Positions 1 to 5,877 of a DNA stretch of 6,459 nt are shown here, in pieces. The notes beneath the pieces are model-generated. The model saw only the letters and a program-made list of their open reading frames with translations, was not told where the DNA came from and ran no database searches. The stretch comes from Bryobacterales bacterium (GTDB lineage Bacteria; Acidobacteriota; Terriglobia; Bryobacterales; Bryobacteraceae). The stretch's first letter is position 1. Each line of letters begins with the position of its first letter. The translations under genes and the position numbers were made by a program. Where the stretch lies: positions 1 to 6,459 of the forward strand of contig JAUZEU010000271.1 of the NCBI GenBank assembly GCA_030838885.1, read 5' to 3'.

Positions 1-184
1 ATCAGAAAATTATCGGGTTGCGGAACACCTCGGGGGCTGCAGGGCCGCATGAATCAGCTTCTTTTGCTGCTTCTGATCCTGGTGCAGGCGTTCGTGAATG
101 CCATCAGATCAAAATCAGGAAAATCAAAACCCCATTTCGTAACATCACGCGAAATCGTAACGTCATTTCGATTAGCCGACCTTT

Positions 185-198
185 GCCCGAATTCGGGC
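185..198. repeat. Perfect 14-bp palindrome
   Basis: The sequence GCCCGAATTCGGGC is identical to its own reverse complement. It lies about 120 bp beyond the stop of the minus-strand S41-like gene and overlaps the left arm of the terminator-like hairpin at 193-211. Its role is unknown; it may be a protein-binding site or part of a termination structure. Confidence 0.5.
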
Positions 199-211
199 GT
201 TCCCGATTTTT
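193..211 (+). terminator. Possible short rho-independent terminator, plus strand
   Basis: TCGGG, loop CGTT, CCCGA form a 5-bp stem with a 4-nt loop, followed directly by five T. The stem is short and would terminate a transcript entering from the left edge. It does not serve the minus-strand CHAT-S41 operon, because there is no T run on the other side. The stop codon of the frame open from the left edge (211-213) overlaps the T run, so either that frame is not a gene or the terminator sits at its very end. Confidence 0.3.
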
Positions 212-226
212 GAAATCTATTCAGCC

Positions 227-259
227 CCGGGCTGCTAGGGCCTTTGGCGAAGAGCCCGG
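227..259 (-). repeat. Inverted repeat downstream of the S41-like gene
   Basis: CCGGGCT (227-233) and AGCCCGG (253-259) are exact reverse complements around a 19-nt loop that itself can pair partially (GGGC/GCCC). It lies 60-95 bp past the S41-like stop and is a candidate 3'-end hairpin for that operon. There is no T run, so it would not be a classical intrinsic terminator. Confidence 0.25.
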
Positions 260-321
260 AGGACCGGATCACCGAATAGCGACCATGATGACAAGCATCT
301 TGACCACGCCCCAAATAAAGA

Positions 322-1551
322 CTACATTTTCTTGATCTCGCCGACTGCCGCCATGAGCTGAAGGTCATGGCTGGCCTGGGCTGTTTCTGGCGTCCAGTCA
401 GCTTGTATGTCAGGCTCTACTCCGTTTCCTTCGAAGCGACGCCCGTCCCAGCTAATGTATGCCCCCAACGGAACCATTAAGGTGTAGTCGTGGCCCACTT
501 TGAAGCCTTTTCCACCCAGTAGCCGACCGGCGGTCCTCGTGCCGACTACTTTGCCCAAGCCGTTTTCCTGAACAAATCCTGCGATCATTTCGGCAGCGCC
601 CGCCGTATGCTCGTTGACGAGAGCAACGATCCTGCGATGAAATGGCTGTGGTCCGCGTCCCTCGGTGACTACCGCAATCGAGAGGTCACGTCCGACAAAG
701 CGAAATGCGAGAAAGGGCAACTTCCATTTCTGGTCGGGAATGCCGTTCAGAGTCGGCAGGTCCTCTCGACGATAGCCGCGCTCGGCTCGTTTCCTCGTGA
801 GACTGTACCCTACCGGACGCTTATCTGGCACAAGATAGCTCATGAGCCTGAGGCCGCCTATGCCGCCGCCCGGATTTCCACGAAGGTCAAGGATCAGGCG
901 ATCGTACCGCCGGAGTGACGCGATAGCTCTGTCCACTTCCTGCGCGAACTCCACGCCGATAACCCCGGGGAAGATTGTGACTTTCAGATATCCGACCGCG
1001 TTTTCCAGAACGGACGAGACTACGCTTTGCGGTTCCGCGTACGGGCACTCCGGATGTTTAGGTTGCGGCGTGGCGATATGCAAGTTTACGGTGCGAGTGG
1101 CACCGTTTCGATGAACCACCACGACATCCGCAGAGCTGTTCATTTTAAACGCCGGCTTCGTCGGTGGAAGCACGTCAGCATTATTCACGGTCAACAACAG
1201 GTCACCCGGTTTGATGCCTGCGCGATCCGCAGGACCACCCGGCTGAACATCCTGAAATGCCCAACGCGGGCCGGATTCGGTTGGGACCTGCCGGAAAGTC
1301 GCGTTCACTGAACTCCGTCCTGGAACTTTCGTTCGGGGGCTGAAGAAATGGGTATGCGACGTGCCGAGGGCCGCGAGAAGCGTGTTCATTTCCTGCTCGA
1401 ACACCTGATCGTCAGCTGCCCCGAGGATCCCTGGACTATGCTGCCGCACCAGCGCGGGCCAGTCTCGCCCGTTAAACCGGGGATCGAAATACTTCGTTCG
1501 GACGAGTTCCTCAACTTTGTTGAAAACCTGCTTACGGTCGTCAGTTGTCAT
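322..1551 (-). CDS. PDZ-containing S41 (C-terminal processing) peptidase homologue, catalytic residues apparently replaced
   Basis: This is a 409-residue protein of the S41/tail-specific protease family. S41 members bind substrate C-termini with a PDZ domain and cut with a Ser-Lys dyad. In order it shows an N-terminal helical part with GTSHTHFFSP (about 63-72), a PDZ domain (about 92-160, including GGPADRAGIKPGDLLL), and an S41 core from about 185 with LDLRGNPGGG (221-230), NEHTAGAAEMIAG (313-325), VVGTRTAGRLLGG (335-347) and EGNGVEPDI (374-382). In CtpB-like enzymes the nucleophile is the middle Ser of SASASE; here that position is Gly318 (codon GGC, one base from Ser AGC). The usual Lys 25 residues later is Arg343, although Lys348 is close by. 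No signal peptide is visible, which is unusual because most relatives are exported. I chose the ATG at 1551, preceded by AAAAGG with 9-nt spacing; a TTG at 1569 is possible and still gives no signal peptide. The gene overlaps the CHAT gene stop by 11 nt, so translational coupling is likely. Family assignment is strong; loss of activity is inferred. Confidence 0.9.
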   Translation of the reverse strand: MTTDDRKQVFNKVEELVRTKYFDPRFNGRDWPALVRQHSPGILGAADDQVFEQEMNTLLAALGTSHTHFFSPRTKVPGRSSVNATFRQVPTESGPRWAFQDVQPGGPADRAGIKPGDLLLTVNNADVLPPTKPAFKMNSSADVVVVHRNGATRTVNLHIATPQPKHPECPYAEPQSVVSSVLENAVGYLKVTIFPGVIGVEFAQEVDRAIASLRRYDRLILDLRGNPGGGIGGLRLMSYLVPDKRPVGYSLTRKRAERGYRREDLPTLNGIPDQKWKLPFLAFRFVGRDLSIAVVTEGRGPQPFHRRIVALVNEHTAGAAEMIAGFVQENGLGKVVGTRTAGRLLGGKGFKVGHDYTLMVPLGAYISWDGRRFEGNGVEPDIQADWTPETAQASHDLQLMAAVGEIKKM

Positions 1552-1569
1552 GTGTTGGTGCCTTTTCAA
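1541..1569 (-). promoter_or_regulatory. CHAT/S41 gene overlap with internal ribosome binding site
   Basis: The end of the CHAT gene contains AAAAGG (1561-1566) nine bases before the ATG (1549-1551) of the S41-like gene. That ATG lies 11 nt inside the CHAT coding sequence, counting its TGA stop at 1541-1543. This arrangement suggests coupled translation and a fixed ratio of the two proteins. A TTG at 1567-1569 in the same frame is a weaker alternative start with no good upstream ribosome binding site. Confidence 0.6.
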
Positions 1570-4183
1570 TGGTGCGCGAACCGTCGCCGATCACGCTGAA
1601 AGCAGCCCAGTAGAACGGTGCTTTTGTTTCCTCACCCCTTGCGAATAATTCCCGCTGGGCGCTCCCCAGCGCCGCCGCGGCCGACCGCCCGTGGCTCAGC
1701 TCGGTATAGAAAATCTTCATGAGCTCACCGGTACTGGAGTCTTCGACCATCCAGTAACTGGTGACAGATGCCTTGGCACCGGCGTACAGAAAGGCGTACA
1801 CAATGCTGGAGACACCTTCCTCTCCCTCAATCGGGCCAGTGCTGGTGTCGCAGGCAGATAGCGTAACGAGTGATGTTCTGCTCAGCGGCAAGTGGCGAAT
1901 CTCTCTAACCTGCAGCAGTCCATCGTCTGTGGCGTCACCTTCAGCGAACACCAGCCCTGCCCGGTCCGGTTTAGCTTCGTCGGTGACCGCGTGAACAGCG
2001 AGATGGACGACATCTTCCCCCTTGGCGATCTCTCGTTTGAAATTCGACTCCGTAGCCCGTTTGCCGGAAAGAACGGTGCCGTTCAGATTGCGCAGGGTTG
2101 AGGTAACGTTCAAGACCTCATCTCCAGTCGCAGGCAAGGGAGATAGAGCGCTTCGCCGAAGCGTTTCCAGTCCGCGGAAGATTCTCCATTTTTCCGGGTG
2201 CGTGACTTCACCTGTATACTCAACATTTCCAACCGCCAGAACAGCGCTCGACGAAAGTGTCTGGTTGTGTCGTATCAGCGTTAAAACAGAGGAAGAGGGC
2301 GAATAGCTGATCGTGTGGGTCTCCATCAGATAACGGTTTGAACTGTCCACCAGCGTCGCAAACGGAACACGGTGCAGATTGCCGTCAGGGATTACGATCA
2401 GATCGGCATTCTCGGGCAAGTCTCCAAGCGGCGCGACAATCGCTGAATAGAGCCGCTTGCCCTCCTCGATTCCGGACTTCCCGCTCCTGATAGCCACAAG
2501 ATCACTGTTCGTGAGTGCATCAATGGTCTTGCGGTCTGGTAACGGTATGATCCGTTGATGATTCGAAGTGATCAGGAGGCAGAATGATTTTTCATCGCCG
2601 ATCACGTACTCCAGAACCACTTCGTTGGGAGCGAGGCTGGTTCGCAGATCTTCCAAAGACGGCTGTTGGCGCAAGAGGAGGTTCATCGGAGACTCTTCTT
2701 CCAGTACCGTTTGCGATTCGAAGTCCGTTAAGGAGTCGGAGATTCGCTTCCGCTCGCCTGGATCCGATGTATCCATCAGTTGCATTTGAAGAGCGGCGAC
2801 GCGCCGTTCGGCGGCTGCGATAGCCGGCCTCGTTCGACGGTCCCGCTCAGCCGTCCGGAGTCGGTCCGAAGCTACTCGACCGCGGACCTCCTCAATTACG
2901 TTGTATGCCTTGAGGAAATCGTTCTGCCTCACCGCAAGCCGGAAGTGGCCGAGGTAGACTTCGCTCATGGCCGCTACTACTGATTTTTTCAGGCCTGGTG
3001 TAGGGGAATTTCGCAGCATCGTGCCGACGACGCGTTCAGCAATGAGATAAGTGCGCTCGGCCTCGCGGAGTTTGCCGCGGGCTTCCTGAAGGTCTGCCCG
3101 AACGGCCAGGTGGTGTGGCAGTTCGTAAACTTCACTCATCTGCATGTGTGCTCTGATGCTGTTCTCCTCACACCGTTCAGCCTGGGCCAGCTTTCCGGTG
3201 CTCTTGTATAACGCGGCGAGCCGGGCATTGACCTCGGCGGCCCCCCGGTTGAAATGAATTTGCGCTGCGTGATTCGCGGCTGTCTCGTAAAGCTGGATTG
3301 CATCGGATGTCCGGTTCTCTTTCTCCGCTAACTCGCCGTCCTGGGCCAACATGTCGACCTCGAAGCCGATGTTACTGCGGAGTCGAGCGTACTGCAGCCC
3401 TTCCGAAATCACCCGGCGCGATTCGGCAAACCTGCCCAGTTGGGTCAGCGCGCTTGCCTTTCCGGAGACCGCCAGTTTTGGAAAACCTGCGTCCGGGGTA
3501 CGACGAGAGATGCTCAGGGCTCGATCAAAGAACCAGAGCGAATCACCGGCCCGGTGGGTCTCCACCTGTCCTTGCCCCATGAGTGACAGGTAACGGACTT
3601 GTGCGGCCTTGTCGCCGTGAAGGAACGAGCTTGCGATCGCCTTCGCCACCCGCCACTTCGCTTCGGAGGAATTGCCCTCGAGGAAAGCCAAAATGCCCAA
3701 ATCGCCGGACGCGCGGGATCGGGCGTCGGTGTCCCCTCGGGTTTTGGTAACCCGTTCCAGTTCTTCAAATGTGGGGCGAGCGGAGACACCGTCGAAATTG
3801 AGATCGACATAGCCCTTCATCTCCAGGCAGCGCTGTTTCAACGCCAAGTCTTGCTGAACGTCCTGTCTCAGCAGGATCGCCTGGAGTTCGTGCGAGATTT
3901 CTTCCAGATTTAAAGATTCCGCTTCTGAGCCGAAGCGGCTGACGTGGGCGTACAACTCATTCCGCTTGTCCCCTAATTCCCGGTAGCGTGTTTCGAGACG
4001 AACATAGATTGGACCCGCTTTGTCCCAATTGCCCAATTTTGCAAACCGGTCTGCCCTTTCAAGATCTCGGGCTTCGGGGGAAGCAGCGGTGGATGGTTTT
4101 TTGGCCGTGCGCAGGCCAACGCAGGCCGCAATAACGGAAATTGCTGCCACAGGAACCAATAATTTGATGCCGGTCGTTCTCAT
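1541..4183 (-). CDS. TPR-CHAT caspase-like peptidase, predicted lipoprotein
   Basis: This is an 880-residue CHAT-domain protein. CHAT is a caspase/separase-like Cys peptidase fold often driven by TPR sensor arrays. Residues 1-21 form a lipoprotein signal: a positively charged start, a hydrophobic stretch, and VIAAC with Cys21 as the lipidation site, so the mature protein should be membrane-anchored outside the cytoplasm. Residues about 40-435 are helical repeats of TPR type (for example around 44-75, 197-230, 240-270, 280-310, 315-345, 355-385 and 403-432). A charged, probably coiled-coil linker spans about 436-500. The CHAT domain runs from about 520 to 868 and is complete, with DLIVIPDGNLHRVPFATLVD (594-613), LPATGDEV (683-690), VVHLAVHA with predicted catalytic His731, LVTLSACDTSTG with predicted catalytic Cys778, and FYWAAFSVIGDG near the end. 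Both dyad residues are present, so it should be active. The ATG lacks a strong ribosome binding site (GGTAG with 4-nt spacing). It is the first gene of an operon with the S41-like gene and is divergent from the primase gene. The substrate is unknown. Confidence 0.92.
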   Translation of the reverse strand: MRTTGIKLLVPVAAISVIAACVGLRTAKKPSTAASPEARDLERADRFAKLGNWDKAGPIYVRLETRYRELGDKRNELYAHVSRFGSEAESLNLEEISHELQAILLRQDVQQDLALKQRCLEMKGYVDLNFDGVSARPTFEELERVTKTRGDTDARSRASGDLGILAFLEGNSSEAKWRVAKAIASSFLHGDKAAQVRYLSLMGQGQVETHRAGDSLWFFDRALSISRRTPDAGFPKLAVSGKASALTQLGRFAESRRVISEGLQYARLRSNIGFEVDMLAQDGELAEKENRTSDAIQLYETAANHAAQIHFNRGAAEVNARLAALYKSTGKLAQAERCEENSIRAHMQMSEVYELPHHLAVRADLQEARGKLREAERTYLIAERVVGTMLRNSPTPGLKKSVVAAMSEVYLGHFRLAVRQNDFLKAYNVIEEVRGRVASDRLRTAERDRRTRPAIAAAERRVAALQMQLMDTSDPGERKRISDSLTDFESQTVLEEESPMNLLLRQQPSLEDLRTSLAPNEVVLEYVIGDEKSFCLLITSNHQRIIPLPDRKTIDALTNSDLVAIRSGKSGIEEGKRLYSAIVAPLGDLPENADLIVIPDGNLHRVPFATLVDSSNRYLMETHTISYSPSSSVLTLIRHNQTLSSSAVLAVGNVEYTGEVTHPEKWRIFRGLETLRRSALSPLPATGDEVLNVTSTLRNLNGTVLSGKRATESNFKREIAKGEDVVHLAVHAVTDEAKPDRAGLVFAEGDATDDGLLQVREIRHLPLSRTSLVTLSACDTSTGPIEGEEGVSSIVYAFLYAGAKASVTSYWMVEDSSTGELMKIFYTELSHGRSAAAALGSAQRELFARGEETKAPFYWAAFSVIGDGSRTIEKAPTHDN

Positions 4184-4208
4184 AAAACTACCGTATTGCT
4201 AAATATTC

Positions 4209-4234
4209 TACCGATATCCTGCGGATATCTGGTA
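4209..4234. repeat. Near-perfect palindrome, candidate operator
   Basis: TACCGATATCC (4209-4219), a 3-nt centre TGC, then GGATATCTGGTA (4223-4234). The right arm is the reverse complement of the left apart from one extra base, giving an 11-bp paired structure with a single-base bulge. A third half-site, TACCGTAT, lies at 4189-4196. The position between divergent genes and the repeated half-sites fit a dimeric repressor site. No regulator gene is in the window. Confidence 0.5.
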
Positions 4235-4273
4235 AACCGTTGTCCATAAATCTGCTGCGGAGCCGTTATCTGT

Positions 4274-4278
4274 AGGAG
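4274..4278 (+). promoter_or_regulatory. Ribosome binding site of the primase gene
   Basis: AGGAG, six bases before the GTG at 4285. It supports GTG as the start, since no in-frame ATG lies nearby and the conserved region begins well after it. Confidence 0.7.
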
Positions 4279-4284
4279 ATTAGT

Positions 4285-5175
4285 GTGACGGTTCAGACAA
4301 ACGATGCCATTCGCAGGCAGATTGAGGCTATGCAAACGGCTGTTTTTGAGCTTGGTCTGTACAAGCCCGCGGGTGCCGCGGATCGGCACAACGCGCCAGA
4401 GATGATTCCCCGCTCCTGGGATACGGATACACTTCTGAAATCGATCGCATGGCTTCGGCTCCAGAATCTTCGGGGCCGCAACATATATATACGCCCAAAG
4501 GGCGAACATAGTCTGTCTCTGGTCGACGACCTGTCCAGATCGGCGATTGAGCGGATGAAGGTGGAGGGATTTCACCCCGCCGCTGTCATCGAAACGTCAC
4601 CCCGAAATTTTCAGGCGTGGCTCAATCATGGGCATATTCTGCCGAAAGAAATTGGTACGGCGGCGGCGCGTTCTTTGGCCGGTCAGTTCGGTGGGGACAC
4701 CAAAGCGGCGGACTGGCGGCATTACGGGCGTTTAGCCGGATTCACGAATCAAAAGCCTAAACATAAGCAATCAAACGGTTTATTCCCGTTTGTAAAGCTG
4801 ATTGAGGCGACCGGGGCCGTTTACCCGATGGCCGAGAACTTCATCTCGAATATCAGGGAACAATGCGAAAAAGATGAACGGCTGCGCAGGGATCGGGCAG
4901 CTTCTTTCGTCCCTTCGCGTCCATTCTACACTCCGCCGAAATCAATTGAAGCTTTTCGCTTAAACCCCGACTATGGCGGCGACGGTACACGGGTCGACTT
5001 GGCATATGCTCTCTACGCTTTTTCCCGGGGTGTTAATGAAAGCGATGTGAAAGCTGCTATCGCCTCTCGCGATCTGTCCCACAAAGGCAGTGAACGCCGA
5101 CAGCACGAGTACATCGAGCGCACGATCCGAAAGGCACTCGCACTTCGGCACCACTCCCCAACTCTTCAACGTTAA
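4285..5175 (+). CDS. RepB-like plasmid DNA primase
   Basis: This 296-residue protein resembles the RepB primase domain family (RSF1010 RepB'-like, archaeo-eukaryotic primase fold), which makes primers for plasmid replication or for transferred single strands in the cytoplasm. Visible family marks are GRNIYIRPKG (64-73), the acidic pair in LVDDL (Asp81/Asp82, probable metal ligands), VIETSPRNFQAWL (101-113), GGDTKAADW (136-144) and HYGRLAGFTNQKPKH (146-160) with the conserved Arg149. A second block, ALYAFSRGVNESDVKAAI (242-259) followed by SHKGS and YIERTIRKAL (276-285), is a helical C-terminal part often found behind this domain. There is no helicase and no separate initiator protein in the window. 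The start is GTG with a good ribosome binding site. The gene is divergent from the CHAT gene, and its TAA overlaps the stop of the opposite-strand gene at 5172. It could serve transfer rather than vegetative replication. The primase fold is confident; the exact role is inferred. Confidence 0.85.
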   Translation: MTVQTNDAIRRQIEAMQTAVFELGLYKPAGAADRHNAPEMIPRSWDTDTLLKSIAWLRLQNLRGRNIYIRPKGEHSLSLVDDLSRSAIERMKVEGFHPAAVIETSPRNFQAWLNHGHILPKEIGTAAARSLAGQFGGDTKAADWRHYGRLAGFTNQKPKHKQSNGLFPFVKLIEATGAVYPMAENFISNIREQCEKDERLRRDRAASFVPSRPFYTPPKSIEAFRLNPDYGGDGTRVDLAYALYAFSRGVNESDVKAAIASRDLSHKGSERRQHEYIERTIRKALALRHHSPTLQR

Positions 5176-5429
5176 CGCGAGGTTCCGGTGTGCGGTGAAC
5201 TGTTGAGCCGTTTCTTGAGTTCCCCGGCGGCGTTCGCAGGAACAGGGTTTGGCTGCGGCATTGCGGCATACGGACTGGGGACGGCACGTGCAGGTGAAAT
5301 TGGTATGCGGGGAAGGCCGCCAATCAGGCAGAAGAACAAAAACACGATCCCTGCCACGTAAAGCAGCGCAAAGCGTGAAAGACTTCGCGGCCCCCGAAGA
5401 GCGGCAATCCAAAACGCGAGGCGAGTCAT
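5172..5429 (-). CDS. Small single-pass membrane protein at the end of the traL-traM operon
   Basis: I do not recognise this 85-residue protein. It has a short basic N-terminus (about 1-19), one hydrophobic segment (about 20-39, FALLYVAGIVFLFFCLIGG), then a Pro/Ala-rich tail (about 40-68) and a basic end. Topology is probably N-in with the proline-rich tail outside the cytoplasm. The start is well supported: AGGAG directly follows the traM stop, with 7-nt spacing to the ATG at 5429. It is 12 nt downstream of traM and so almost certainly co-transcribed with traL and traM. Its stop shares TTAA with the primase gene. Competing frames here are cysteine- or arginine-rich and look like shadows. A role in the mating machinery is a guess from position only. 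Confidence 0.7.
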   Translation of the reverse strand: MTRLAFWIAALRGPRSLSRFALLYVAGIVFLFFCLIGGLPRIPISPARAVPSPYAAMPQPNPVPANAAGELKKRLNSSPHTGTSR

Positions 5430-5436
5430 ATGATAT

Positions 5437-5441
5437 CTCCT
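5437..5441 (-). promoter_or_regulatory. Ribosome binding site of the 85-residue membrane protein
   Basis: AGGAG on the minus strand, touching the traM TAG stop and seven bases before the ATG at 5427-5429. It is the strongest ribosome binding site in the window and supports this small gene being real. Confidence 0.65.
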
Positions 5442-5858
5442 CTAACGAATGAACGTCCCAACCCAGACGCCACATCCGAACAGAATCAGGCCGACAAACA
5501 TGCCCAATGCAGCCCAGCGTACCACGGCAGGCCGCGAGTGAGCCAGATGCACGGCTTTGATTAATTCATTGCTGCGCAGACTTGCCGCGGCCACATCTTT
5601 CGCGATCTCAGTCTTCCAAGCGGCGGCCGACTTTCGCACCTCATCGGCTAAGACCTTGCCTGCCCGGTTATCAACCAGGTGGGCAGATGCCTCGAATTCT
5701 CCGATCACCACACGGACCCGCTCGATCAGCGTTTCAATCGCGTCATCCAGCATCAGCCGATTTATGGTGCTCACAGCGAAGATGGGGTCATCGTGGTCAA
5801 CCCGAACCCCGTTCCGCGCGGCGATCTCGCCTATCAGGCTCTGGACGTCAACCTTCAC
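5442..5858 (-). CDS. traM: IncP-like conjugal transfer protein TraM
   Basis: This 138-residue protein resembles RP4 TraM (about 145 residues by memory), a small transfer protein of the traKLM operon whose precise biochemical role is poorly defined. The N-terminus, LIGEIAARNGVRVDHDDPIF (about 8-27), matches the family opening, an acidic helix followed by a conserved Asp-Asp-Pro. The middle (about 30-100) is helical and charged, probably coiled-coil. One membrane segment lies near the C-terminus (about 114-134, WAALGMFVGLILFGCGVWVG), so it is likely tail-anchored with the bulk in the cytoplasm. It begins with GTG, preceded by a modest AAAGAG. It starts 19 nt after the traL stop and is followed after 12 nt by a small membrane protein gene. 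It should not be confused with the unrelated F-plasmid TraM. Assignment rests on motif, topology and adjacency to traL. Confidence 0.82.
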   Translation of the reverse strand: MKVDVQSLIGEIAARNGVRVDHDDPIFAVSTINRLMLDDAIETLIERVRVVIGEFEASAHLVDNRAGKVLADEVRKSAAAWKTEIAKDVAAASLRSNELIKAVHLAHSRPAVVRWAALGMFVGLILFGCGVWVGTFIR

Positions 5859-5877
5859 TGCGCACTCTTTGATCGCA

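Larger units (their letters stand above)
1..321. other. Left-edge region without a convincing gene
   Basis: This is the stretch downstream of the S41 peptidase homologue. A frame open from the window edge reads to a TGA at 211-213; from an internal ATG at 49 it would give a 54-residue product beginning MNQLLLLLLILVQ. Its codon use (many TCA and AAA) is unlike the neighbouring genes and I see no ribosome binding site, so I do not call it as a gene. Longer frames on both strands are low-complexity Arg/Ser-rich shadows. The region holds a perfect 14-bp palindrome (185-198), the hairpin pair 227-233/253-259, alternating copies of ATTTCG/CGAAAT (134-139, 150-155, 165-170) and a near-repeated GGGCTGC(T)AGGGCC (34-46 and 229-242). 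It could be a decayed mobile-element remnant or ordinary intergenic DNA. Confidence 0.5.
4184..4284. promoter_or_regulatory. Divergent intergenic control region
   Basis: This 101-bp region lies between the divergently transcribed CHAT (minus) and primase (plus) genes and must hold the start signals for both. It is AT-richer than its surroundings. It contains a palindrome at 4209-4234, a direct repeat CTACCGTAT/CTACCGATAT (starting 4188 and 4208, 20 bp apart) and a direct repeat CCGTTGTC/CCGTTATC (4237-4244 and 4263-4270). On the minus strand TAGAAT/TATTTA-like sequences could be a -10 element, but I see no well-spaced -35 box on either strand, so no promoter is called. Confidence 0.55.

Noticed and set aside
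134..170. Short alternating repeats considered as a CRISPR array or iterons
   Set aside because: The units are only 6-7 bp, alternate in orientation and occur three times, with no regular spacer structure. This is too little for either call.
18..335. 105-codon plus-strand frame at the left edge
   Set aside because: It runs antisense into the end of the S41-like gene, and its composition is rich in Arg, Ser and Pro with no recognisable motif. It is not supported.
54..368. 104-codon minus-strand frame overlapping the end of the S41-like gene
   Set aside because: Its start lies inside the S41-like coding region in another frame, composition is Arg/Ser-rich, there is no ribosome binding site, and it crosses the palindromes and hairpins. 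It looks like a shadow.
4180..4575. 131-codon minus-strand frame across the intergenic region and the primase 5' end
   Set aside because: It is antisense to the conserved primase domain and reads through the palindrome. No motif is visible.
4960..5475. 171-codon minus-strand frame spanning the primase 3' end and the small membrane protein gene
   Set aside because: It overlaps the conserved C-terminal part of the primase antisense and has many Cys/Arg residues. The 85-codon frame with a strong ribosome binding site and a membrane helix explains the region better.
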